This document shows positions 1-5,975 of a stretch of 9,484 nt of DNA, in pieces. Origin of the DNA: an uncultured Clostridia bacterium (lineage in GTDB: Bacteria; Bacillota; Clostridia; Christensenellales; QALW01). The notes beneath the pieces are model-generated. The model saw only the letters and a program-made list of their open reading frames with translations, had not been told where the DNA came from and made no database searches. Position 1 is the stretch's first letter, and every line of letters begins with the position of its first letter. The DNA lies in contig URTC01000045.1 of the NCBI GenBank assembly GCA_900550765.1, positions 1 through 9,484 on the forward strand. Reading direction: 5' to 3'. The position numbers and the translations under genes were made by a program.

Positions 1-1181
1 GGGTCAAAAAACCGGCAGATCAGATTGGCAAGCGTGGTCTTGCCACCGCCAGAAGGTCCCACAAAAGCTACCGTCTGCCCTGCGGGAATTGAAAGGGAAA
101 TATCCTTGATGACCTCGTTTTTTCCATCATAACTGAAATGAACATGGTTAAGCTGTACCGAAGCGTCCTCTGGGTGTTCCGGCTGTTTTGGTTCTGCAAG
201 CGGCTTAAGATTCAATACGCTGTCGATTCTCTGCAAGGCATCGTCTACAATCATGGCGTTTTCGCTCTGGAACATGATGCGGGTGAGGGTAACGGAGATA
301 ATGGGCGTAATGATGATATAGAACATGAGATCCAGCAGGAAATCCTTGGTAACGCCGCCTTGGGTAAAAATCAGCGCACCGGCAATCAGCGCGGCAAAGA
401 CGCCGTTGATGGCTGCCGTATAGAACATCATGGGTGCTCGAAGCTGCTTGGTATAGGCAATCACCCACACCTTATACCTATCAATGGAATCCTTGAATTT
501 TTTGAAGGAGAATATGGTCTGCCCGAAGGTTTTTACAACGGGAATCCCCCGTACATACTCTACCGCTTCATTGGACATATCATCGAGAGCGTTTTGGTAT
601 TCTTTCATTTTTTCCTGCATTTTCTTTCCGGTCATCGTCATCATAATCAGAAAGCCCAGCACTACCGGCACAAGGCTCAAAAGTCCCAGCCGCCAGTCGA
701 ACACCAGTAGCAGAACCAAAAGGCCGCATGGCGTCGCAATGGCATTGGCACGGTCGGGAAGCTGATGCGCCAGATAGGTTTCGGTGGCGGCGCTGGATTC
801 ATTGACGATCTTGCGCAGCCTGCCGCTGCCGAATTGCTCTGCAAACCCCAGCGGCAGCTTTACAATATGCTCCATCGTTTGTAGGCGCAGGTTGGTGGCA
901 ATGCGGAACGCCCCTTTGTGGGAACACATCAGAGCGCCTATGTAGACCAACACCGCGATCACTGCGAACAGCACCGCCATCCAGCCGTTACGGGTCAGGT
1001 TTTGCGCATGGCTGAAATCCGGCGCAACTGCCAACACTTCCTGCATGACCTTCCAGATATAGTAGAAAGGCACTAACGCTATGAGGGCGCTGATGGCCGA
1101 AAGCACCCAGGAAGCGTAAGTCAGGTATTTGTGGTTGCCTGCAATCTGTAGCAGGCGTGACAGATTGGATTGTTTTTTCAA
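1..1181 (-). CDS. ABC exporter, fused membrane and ATPase domains (3' end cut by window)
   Basis: The frame is open from TTG at 1181 to the window edge, giving 393 residues of a protein that should reach about 580. It is a half-transporter of the ABC exporter type: an N-terminal transmembrane domain (hydrophobic stretches near residues 22-45, 68-86, 150-182, 254-273 and 284-300), then the start of the nucleotide-binding domain. Walker A is at residues 375-383 (GPSGGGKTT). The rest of the ATPase domain, including signature and Walker B, lies outside the window. The TTG start is chosen because an AAAGGAGGA ribosome binding site sits eight bases upstream and no ATG fits before the first membrane segment. 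The layout resembles the siderophore/multidrug half-transporters (IrtA/YbtP-like) that often occur as pairs, so a second half-transporter may follow outside the window. The TetR gene immediately upstream on the same strand is its likely regulator. Substrate cannot be read from the sequence. Confidence 0.93.
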   Translation of the reverse strand, partial: MKKQSNLSRLLQIAGNHKYLTYASWVLSAISALIALVPFYYIWKVMQEVLAVAPDFSHAQNLTRNGWMAVLFAVIAVLVYIGALMCSHKGAFRIATNLRLQTMEHIVKLPLGFAEQFGSGRLRKIVNESSAATETYLAHQLPDRANAIATPCGLLVLLLVFDWRLGLLSLVPVVLGFLIMMTMTGKKMQEKMKEYQNALDDMSNEAVEYVRGIPVVKTFGQTIFSFKKFKDSIDRYKVWVIAYTKQLRAPMMFYTAAINGVFAALIAGALIFTQGGVTKDFLLDLMFYIIITPIISVTLTRIMFQSENAMIVDDALQRIDSVLNLKPLAEPKQPEHPEDASVQLNHVHFSYDGKNEVIKDISLSIPAGQTVAFVGPSGGGKTTLANLICRFFD

Positions 1182-1189
1182 AGAAGATT

Positions 1190-1195
1190 CCTCCT
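1190..1195 (-). promoter_or_regulatory. Ribosome binding site deciding the TTG start of the ABC exporter
   Basis: On the minus strand AGGAGG lies eight bases before TTG at 1181. It is the only strong Shine-Dalgarno match near the N-terminus of the transporter and supports the non-ATG start. Confidence 0.75.
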
Positions 1196-1239
1196 TTTCT
1201 TTATTTCATCTATGATAAAGAGAACACAAGCGCGTCCTT

Positions 1240-1270
1240 CTTATATCCGTATAAGTTAGTTATCGCTAAC
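1240..1270. promoter_or_regulatory. Two abutting palindromes in the TetR-ABC gap, possible operator/promoter
   Basis: The gap between the TetR stop and the transporter start (1182-1293) holds two inverted repeats back to back: CTTATA-TCCG-TATAAG at 1240-1255 and GTTAG-TTATCG-CTAAC at 1255-1270. On the minus strand TATAAG could serve as a -10 box with a poor -35 (TTAGCG) 18 bases upstream. The repeats would then lie over that promoter. This suggests the transporter has its own regulated promoter besides read-through from the TetR gene. Symmetry is seen directly; the regulatory role is inferred. Confidence 0.4.
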
Positions 1271-1293
1271 CTATGAGCAAAAATTACAGGGCA

Positions 1294-1908
1294 TTACTGC
1301 CCCATAATTTTCATCCATCCGGCTGTATAGAAAGCCCGCATTTCCTTCACATAATTTTCTGCGTTTTGAAGCGGCATCTCGTGAATCACCAATTCAAAAA
1401 AGGTGTGGAACATGCCGGTAATCAGGATATGCTCCAGCGCGGGGCCAATCTGGGGAGAAGGCCGCCCAAGCTCCTGCAAGACTTCTTGATAGGCATGGGT
1501 TGCCGCTGCCTCAATTTCCACCATTTCATCTATTAGGCCGGATAATATTGTCCCTTCCGAGCTGCAGAGGATGAGCTTACATTCCTCAAGATGTTCATAA
1601 GCGTAGTGGAGCATATCAAACATGCAAGCGCCGGAAATGTCTCCCATAACCTCCGGCTGCTGCTCGTGGGGGAGATCGGCAAATTCCTTCTGCGCTTTTT
1701 GAAAACAGCCAAGCAGGTACGCATAATGCTCGCCTACCAAAGCCTCGAACAATTCTTCTTTGCTTTTGTAATAGCCATAAAAGGCTCCGGTAGTCATTCC
1801 CACGGATTTCACAATATTCCGCAAGGAAGCGTCTTTGTACCCTTTTTCTAAAAACTCTGCTTTTGCGGCCTGGTGGATACGTTCTAAGGTTGTCAGATTG
1901 CCGTCTAT
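1294..1908 (-). CDS. TetR/AcrR-family transcriptional regulator, start codon non-standard
   Basis: This is a DNA-binding repressor of the TetR family. The N-terminal helix-turn-helix is complete in the frame: helix 1 around LERIHQAAKAEFLEKGYKDA, then SLRNIVKSVGMTTGAFYGYYKSKEELFEALV, with the typical GAFYGYYKSKEELF recognition-helix signature. The C-terminal ligand domain runs to the stop at 1294. No ATG, GTG or TTG lies between the upstream in-frame stop (TAA at 1933-1935) and helix 1. The first TTG (1824) would remove helix 1 and give 176 residues. The coordinate given is an ATA codon (1906-1908) nine bases after an AAGGAG ribosome binding site, giving 204 residues; ACG at 1915-1917 and CTG at 1894-1896 are alternatives. 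Either a rare start is used or the gene is start-defective. It probably represses itself and the ABC exporter downstream, with an unknown hydrophobic ligand. Confidence 0.85.
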   Translation of the reverse strand: MDGNLTTLERIHQAAKAEFLEKGYKDASLRNIVKSVGMTTGAFYGYYKSKEELFEALVGEHYAYLLGCFQKAQKEFADLPHEQQPEVMGDISGACMFDMLHYAYEHLEECKLILCSSEGTILSGLIDEMVEIEAAATHAYQEVLQELGRPSPQIGPALEHILITGMFHTFFELVIHEMPLQNAENYVKEMRAFYTAGWMKIMGQ

Positions 1909-1922
1909 TTTCTTCGTCTCCT

Positions 1923-1950
1923 TATAACGCTGTTATATATCACTGTTATA
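1923..1950. promoter_or_regulatory. Pair of overlapping operator-like palindromes at the TetR gene start site
   Basis: TATAAC-GCT-GTTATA (1923-1937) is a perfect inverted repeat. TATATCACTGTTATA (1936-1950) is a second, one-mismatch copy sharing the half-site CTGTTATA. The two centres are 13 bp apart and cover the predicted transcription start just downstream of the -10 box, reaching the ribosome binding site. This is the expected place for an autoregulatory TetR operator. Binding is inferred from position and symmetry. Confidence 0.6.
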
Positions 1951-1978
1951 TTTTATCTCGAGAGGCGGGTTCTGTCAA
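1950..1978 (-). promoter_or_regulatory. Sigma-A promoter of the TetR gene
   Basis: On the minus strand a perfect -35 TTGACA (1973-1978) is separated by 17 bases from TAAAAT (1950-1955), a five-of-six -10 match. Transcription should begin near 1943, about 30 bases before the ribosome binding site and start region of the TetR gene. Confidence 0.75.
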
Positions 1979-2042
1979 GAGGGAAATTACCCATAGAAGC
2001 ATTTCAGAGACATTAGAGATAAAACAAGGTGAGGCAGCGTTT

Positions 2043-2215
2043 TGAAGTGACCCCAAAAAGATAGACAATATATTGAAGGGAAAATGTTCAAGCAACCGAA
2101 AGGGCTTGTTGTCTGTGAATGGCAGGCGGCAAGCCCTTTAGCTTTGCCTTGATTCTGCGGTTATTATAGTAATCCAAATAGTCCACCAGTTCCTGCTTGA
2201 AGTGTTCCATAACGT
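2043..2215 (-). mobile_element. Right-end remnant of an IS3-family insertion sequence
   Basis: The outer end is a terminal inverted repeat beginning TGAAGTGACCCCAAAAAG and continuing to about 2067. This form (TG first, CCCC, then an A-run and AGACA) is typical of IS3-family elements of the IS150 type. Inside it lies the last part of the transposase gene. The left end and the rest of the element are missing: the remnant stops within about 2205-2235, where the sequence becomes an AraC-family gene. Because the other end is lost, no target duplication can be tested. Confidence 0.8.
2088..2215 (-). pseudogene. IS3-family transposase (OrfB), C-terminal fragment
   Basis: About 40 codons read [16 protein letters not shown], then [18 protein letters not shown] and a short tail to a TGA at 2088-2090. 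YYNxxRI followed by KxKLKGLxP is the hallmark C-terminal end of the IS3/IS150 DDE integrase-type transposase. The catalytic DDE residues lie upstream in the family and are absent here, so the fragment cannot be active. The minus-strand frame stays open a little further into AraC-derived DNA, but those residues are antisense to the AraC gene and do not belong to the transposase. Confidence 0.85.
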
Positions 2216-2765
2216 AGCTCTCTACGATAGCTTTTGGGAAGATGCCAAACGCTCTCTTGCCTTCAACGAGCTTCATTCGCCAGAGCTGTTGTCCATCTAC
2301 CAGCGCATTGAAAAGTGCCCTCTTACGGGAGAAGCGTTTCGGCTTTGGATGCGTGGACAGGGATTGACTGCTGCGAGTTATCTGCTGGATTTGATGCAGC
2401 GATATACTTCGGCTTCGCCTGTTTACCTAAGTGAAGATGAAATTGCAGCCGTTTTACAGGCAAAACGATTGATTAAAGAAAACATCGGCAGTGTTCCCAC
2501 AATTCTTGAACTTAGCAAAAGCGTTGCTCTTAACAAAAACAAGCTCCAAAAAGCATTTCAGCTTACAGAAGGCAAAAGCATTGGGGAATACATTCGGGCA
2601 TTGCGGATGGAACTTGCTCTGGAGCTTCTTGAAAAAAGCGATATGTCCACTGGCGACATCGCAAAAGCAGTTGGCTATCATGGAGTATCAAATTTCTACC
2701 ATATCTTTCAGCAGAGATTTGGAGAAACGCCGCAAGCAGTCCGAGTATTGCTTCAAAACAATTAG
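2202..2765 (+). pseudogene. AraC-family regulator, N-terminally truncated by IS3 scar
   Basis: The C-terminal half of an AraC/XylS-type regulator is intact, with both helix-turn-helix motifs: the first around ILELSKSVALNKNKLQKAF and the second around TGDIAKAVGYHGVSNFYHIF, ending QRFGETPQAVR. About 80 further residues lie before this, including [20 protein letters not shown], resembling the linker region of PchR/YbtA-like regulators that control siderophore-linked ABC transporters. Full members are about 300 residues. Here only 187 can be read from a GTG at 2202, and the first 5-10 of these are antisense to the IS3 transposase. The N-terminal sensor domain and native promoter are gone, so I call it a pseudogene. 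A residual DNA-binding protein could be made if something drives transcription. Its relation to the nearby ABC exporter is suggestive but unproven. Confidence 0.8.
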
Positions 2766-2811
2766 AAATTCAGTTATATTCATAGGCTGTTTTCACAAAT
2801 TGGCAAGCAAT

Positions 2812-2861
2812 GCAAACATATACATGTTTTGCGATTTTGGCCGGATTGCACCGGCCAAAAT
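2812..2861. repeat. Two tandem inverted repeats of unknown role
   Basis: A near-palindrome, GCAAACAT-ATAC-ATGTTTTGC (2812-2832, one extra T), is followed at once by a perfect 11-bp inverted repeat, ATTTTGGCCGG-ATTGCA-CCGGCCAAAAT (2834-2861). Neither has a following T-run on either strand, so they are not ordinary intrinsic terminators. They may be part of a structured RNA, a repeat element or a protein site. Confidence 0.5.
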
Positions 2862-2918
2862 GCTTGTTGAGGGATTCCCCCCAAGCCCCCAAGATCGTCC
2901 CCATTCGGTGACGGCTGC

Positions 2919-2933
2919 GCGTCCTGCGGACGC
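2919..2933. repeat. Small GC-rich hairpin in the AraC-rho gap
   Basis: GCGTCC-TGC-GGACGC is a perfect 6-bp stem with a 3-base loop, followed by a short A/T stretch (AAAAATTTT). It lies in a C- and G-rich strip (2875-2935) unlike the A+T-rich flanks. No clear T-run follows on either strand, so termination is doubtful. Confidence 0.35.
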
Positions 2934-2954
2934 TGAAAAATTTTAAGAAGCAAA

Positions 2955-3000
2955 AGAAAACCTCTATGCAAATGGTTCGTCCATTCACATAGAGTTTTCT
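2955..3000. terminator. Probable bidirectional terminator between AraC remnant and rho
   Basis: A long stem pairs AGAAAA(C)CTCTATG with CATAGAGTTTTCT, with an inner stem AATGG-TTCGT-CCATT separated by a 2x2 mismatch. The plus strand exits into TTTTCTTATTT, the minus strand into TTTTCTTTTG, so both directions have a U-tract. It would close the converging AraC remnant and rho transcripts. Confidence 0.7.
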
Positions 3001-3173
3001 TATTTCCCGTTCACTTGGCATAGGTCAGTATTTTTGCAATACTTCTTTATGCTCCCCTGCCATTTTAGAAGAGGCTTTTTTATATATAATCGATCTTTTT
3101 TCCTGTAAAAAAGATTGCGGTAAGAAAGCGTTTCATAAAATCCAATACCTGCCGGTACGGATCGTTAAAAACC
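3001..3173. other. Non-coding stretch downstream of rho
   Basis: No gene is supported here. The stretch is A/T-rich and contains one hairpin, ATCTTTTTT-CCTGT-AAAAAAGAT (3093-3115, 9-bp arms). Its stem is mostly A-T pairs and lacks a clear T-run after it. It may be part of the 3' untranslated region of rho. Confidence 0.5.
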
Positions 3174-4517
3174 CTACTTTTTGATGCTTTTTTTGATATT
3201 ATTTAAAAACTCGGTGTTGTTTTTGGAGGCGGCAAGCATGGAAAGCAGCTTTTCCGCGGCGTGTTCACTGTTTGCGCTGGAGAGAATTTTGCGAATCGTC
3301 CAGATGCCTTCAAGCTCTTCTTTAGACAGCAGCAATTCTTCGCGGCGGGTGCCGGATTTATTGATATCCACTGCGGGAAAAATCCGCTTTTCCGAAAGCT
3401 TGCGGTCAAGATGCAGTTCGCTGTTGCCGGTACCTTTGAATTCCTCAAAGATAATATCGTCCATTTTAGAACCGGTCTCCACTAAAGCGGTAGCTAAAAT
3501 AGTAAGGCTGCCGCCGTTTTCAATATTTCTTGCAGAACCGAAGAATTTTTTCGGTTTGTACAGTGCTCCGGGATCGATACCGCCGGAAAGGGTACGCCCG
3601 GTAGGCGATATGGTGAGGTTATATGCCCGGGCAAGCCGGGTAATGCTGTCTAATAAAATGACGACATCTTTTCCGTGCTCCACTAAGCGTTGTGCACGTT
3701 CCAGAACGAGTTCTGAGGTTCGTACATGATTTTCGGGCATTTCATCAAAGGTAGAATAAATCACTTCGCCCTGAATAGAGCGCTGCATGTCAGTAACTTC
3801 TTCCGGGCGTTCGTCAATCAGCAGCACGATCAGCTCGATTTCCGGATAATTTTCACTGATGGCACAGGCGATCTTTTTTAACAGGATGGTCTTGCCGCTT
3901 TTGGGCTGTGCTACAATCATGCTGCGCTGCCCTTTGCCGATAGGCGCGATCAAATCAATCAGCCTTAGCGCCAAATCATTAGAGGTGTTTTCCAGCGTCA
4001 GGCGTTTGTCAGGATAAATAGGGATTAAATCTTCAAAGCGTGTGCGCTTGGCGGCGATATCGGGATTTTCATCATTGACCGAAATTACATACAGAAGGGC
4101 GGCATATTTTTCATTTTCCCGCAGCGGTCTTGTTTTTCCGGTGATTTTATCACCTGTACGCAGATTGAATCGGCGGATTTGTGCAATGGAAACGTAGACA
4201 TCACGCTGGATACCTTTTTTGGCAAAGGCAAAGGGACCGCAGCGGAGGAATCCGTATCCGTCAGGATGAATTTCCAGCACGCCGCAGCAGTCCCCGCAGC
4301 CGCCGCTGCTTAAAATATCGGGTACCGCTGGGTTTACCTTGGCGTCCAGTAGGGGCTCCGGAACTTTTTTTTCTTCTCTTTCCGCTTCGTTTTGAAGCTT
4401 TTCGAGCATGGCTACGATTTCCGCTTTTCGGGCGCCCGAAGGTAAGGCTACGCCCGCCATGGCGGCAAACTCTTTTAGCTCAGCAAGCTTCATTGCTGAA
4501 AAATCAACAGTATTCAT
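3174..4517 (-). CDS. rho: Transcription termination factor Rho
   Basis: Rho is the hexameric RNA-dependent ATPase helicase that ends transcription of untranslated RNA. The 447 residues show the full plan: an N-terminal helix bundle (LAELKEFAAMAGVAL, residues 11-25), an acidic/charged linker, the cold-shock-type primary RNA site (GVLEIHPDGYGFLR, 79-92), Walker A (QPKSGKT, 204-210), Walker B (DVVILLD, 284-290), the Q/R-loop region SGGIDPGALYKPKKFFG (311-327) and the segment with the arginine finger (LDRKLSEKR, 370-378). The length is only slightly above the usual 420. An odd patch GGCGDCC (72-78) sits directly before the RNA-binding fold. The ATG at 4515-4517 follows an AGAAGGA ribosome binding site; an internal Met at residue 9 would match shorter homologs but has no better site. 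It is transcribed divergently from the apgM operon. Confidence 0.98.
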   Translation of the reverse strand: MNTVDFSAMKLAELKEFAAMAGVALPSGARKAEIVAMLEKLQNEAEREEKKVPEPLLDAKVNPAVPDILSSGGCGDCCGVLEIHPDGYGFLRCGPFAFAKKGIQRDVYVSIAQIRRFNLRTGDKITGKTRPLRENEKYAALLYVISVNDENPDIAAKRTRFEDLIPIYPDKRLTLENTSNDLALRLIDLIAPIGKGQRSMIVAQPKSGKTILLKKIACAISENYPEIELIVLLIDERPEEVTDMQRSIQGEVIYSTFDEMPENHVRTSELVLERAQRLVEHGKDVVILLDSITRLARAYNLTISPTGRTLSGGIDPGALYKPKKFFGSARNIENGGSLTILATALVETGSKMDDIIFEEFKGTGNSELHLDRKLSEKRIFPAVDINKSGTRREELLLSKEELEGIWTIRKILSSANSEHAAEKLLSMLAASKNNTEFLNNIKKSIKK

Positions 4518-4586
4518 GATATCGTCCTTCTTGGATAGTATTTTGCGATGGGTACAAAATCAGTATATGCTAAAAATGCAAAATAA

Positions 4587-4615
4587 AGTATAAGATAAAA
4601 AAGTAAGGTTGTCAA
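4587..4615 (-). promoter_or_regulatory. Sigma-A promoter of rho
   Basis: On the minus strand TTGACA (4610-4615) and TATACT (4587-4592) are spaced by exactly 17 bases, a near-consensus promoter. The transcript should start near 4580, leaving an untranslated leader of about 60 bases before the rho ATG. Confidence 0.85.
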
Positions 4616-4627
4616 CTTAAAAATATC

Positions 4628-4656
4628 GTGCAAAATGGAAACGAATATGTTATAAT
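4628..4656 (+). promoter_or_regulatory. Extended -10 promoter of the apgM-tadA operon
   Basis: TGTTATAAT (4648-4656) is an extended -10 element with a perfect TATAAT. The -35 region 17 bases upstream (GTGCAA) is poor, as is common with extended -10 promoters. The start would be near 4663, giving a leader of about 87 bases. The -35 regions of this and the rho promoter lie only about 13 bases apart. Confidence 0.6.
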
Positions 4657-4749
4657 AATTTTACCGTTTATTGGATCAAAATATTCAGCGGCTATTTTTG
4701 CTGCAGTAAAAATTTTTAAGCGTGTTCTGGCATGAAATAAGGAGATTGT

Positions 4750-5958
4750 ATGAAATATTTGGTTTTGTTAGGGGATGGAATGGCCGATTTGCCGGTAGCA
4801 GAGCTTGGCGGAAAAACGCCGATGGCGTGTGCCAAAAAGCCGCTGATGGATTTTTTAGCCCGCCGCGGTGAAGTTGGAATGTGTAATATTACACCTGAGG
4901 GCTGCAAGGGCGGCAGTGATGTAGGGAACCTTGCGGTTATGGGCTATGATCCTAGAAAATATCTGACCGGCCGCGCACCGCTGGAGGCTGCAGCAATGGG
5001 CATTCAGATGGGCGAACAGGATATTGCCTTTCGGTGCAATCTTGCCTGTGTTTCGGAGGAGGAGGCCTATGAGGAAAAAACGATGGTGGATTACAGCAGT
5101 GATGAGATTACCACCGAGGAGGCTGCCGAGCTGATCGAGGCGCTGAATGAAGCTTTCGCCGATGCAAATATGGAATTTTATGCCGGCGTTTCCTACCGGC
5201 ATATATTGATCCTGCACGGCGGCAGTATGGAAGGAAAGCTGACGCCGCCGCATGATATTACCGGAAAAAAGGTAAAAGAGTATCTTCCTTCTGGTTCCTG
5301 CGGCCCGCTTTTATTGCAATTAATGAAAAAAAGCTATGAAATTCTTTCTAAGCATCCGGTTAATCTCAAACGCAGGCAGCAGGGAAAACGTATGGCAAAT
5401 ACCTGCTGGTTCTGGGGAGCGGGCAGCAAGCCGGGTCTTTCTTCCTTTGCCCAAAAATACGGTAAAAAGGGAGCGGCAGTGACAGCGGTGGATCTTGTTC
5501 GCGGGATTGCGCGCCTTGCGGGGATGGAAACTTATGATGTTGCGGGAGCGACCGGTACGCTGGAAACTAATTTTATGGGAAAGGCAAAAGCTGCGCTTAC
5601 GGCTTATGACGAGGGTTGTGATTTTTGCTATCTACATTTTGAAGCACCGGATGAATGCGGACATCGGCATGAGGTAAAGCGGAAGGTGCAATCCATTGAA
5701 ATGCTGGATACTGTGCTTTCTTTTGTGATAAACGGTCTGCGCGCCCGCGGAGAAGAATATGGCATTTTGATTATGCCTGATCATCCTACGCCGGTATCTA
5801 CGGGTTCGCATTCCAGTGCACCGGTACCTTATGCTATTTATTACAGCAATGCGGAAAAAGATAGCGGGGTAGAGTGTTTCTGTGAAGAGGCGGCGGAAAG
5901 GACCGGCGTTATACAAGATCCCGGATTTGATCTTTTAGGAAGATTTTTTAAAGAATAA
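4750..5958 (+). CDS. apgM: ApgM-type 2,3-bisphosphoglycerate-independent phosphoglycerate mutase / proposed homoserine kinase
   Basis: A 402-residue member of the archaeal-type phosphoglycerate mutase family in the alkaline phosphatase superfamily. Metal-binding and catalytic positions are in place: D9 (LLGDGMAD), S56 as probable nucleophile (GGSDVGNLAVMGYDP), D301/H305 (APDECGHRHEVK), D344-H345 (MPDHPTP) and H354 (TGSHSSAP). The family interconverts 3- and 2-phosphoglycerate using metal ions. A bacterial branch of about 400 residues has been proposed to act as homoserine kinase in threonine synthesis (TIGR02535-like), and this protein has that length. No threonine genes are in view, so the choice stays open. 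ATG at 4750 follows AAGGAGA at seven bases. It is the first gene of a five-gene operon, 17 bases ahead of the CPBP gene. Confidence 0.9.
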   Translation: MKYLVLLGDGMADLPVAELGGKTPMACAKKPLMDFLARRGEVGMCNITPEGCKGGSDVGNLAVMGYDPRKYLTGRAPLEAAAMGIQMGEQDIAFRCNLACVSEEEAYEEKTMVDYSSDEITTEEAAELIEALNEAFADANMEFYAGVSYRHILILHGGSMEGKLTPPHDITGKKVKEYLPSGSCGPLLLQLMKKSYEILSKHPVNLKRRQQGKRMANTCWFWGAGSKPGLSSFAQKYGKKGAAVTAVDLVRGIARLAGMETYDVAGATGTLETNFMGKAKAALTAYDEGCDFCYLHFEAPDECGHRHEVKRKVQSIEMLDTVLSFVINGLRARGEEYGILIMPDHPTPVSTGSHSSAPVPYAIYYSNAEKDSGVECFCEEAAERTGVIQDPGFDLLGRFFKE

Positions 5959-5975
5959 ATTTTTTAGGAGGTTCT

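Noticed and set aside
138..765. Plus-strand frames of 190 and 93 codons at the left end
   Set aside because: They are antisense to the ABC exporter, whose frame is continuous through Walker A; shadows.
2770..3021. An 83-codon minus-strand open frame between AraC and rho
   Set aside because: It reads through hairpins and the terminator stem, has no ribosome binding site I can support and no domain; treated as non-coding structure instead.
3181..3729. Plus-strand 182-codon frame opposite rho
   Set aside because: Antisense to fully conserved Rho sequence; no independent support.
4855..5253. Long antisense frame inside apgM (132 codons)
   Set aside because: It lies wholly within a certain gene, shows no family motifs and no start signals; a coding shadow.
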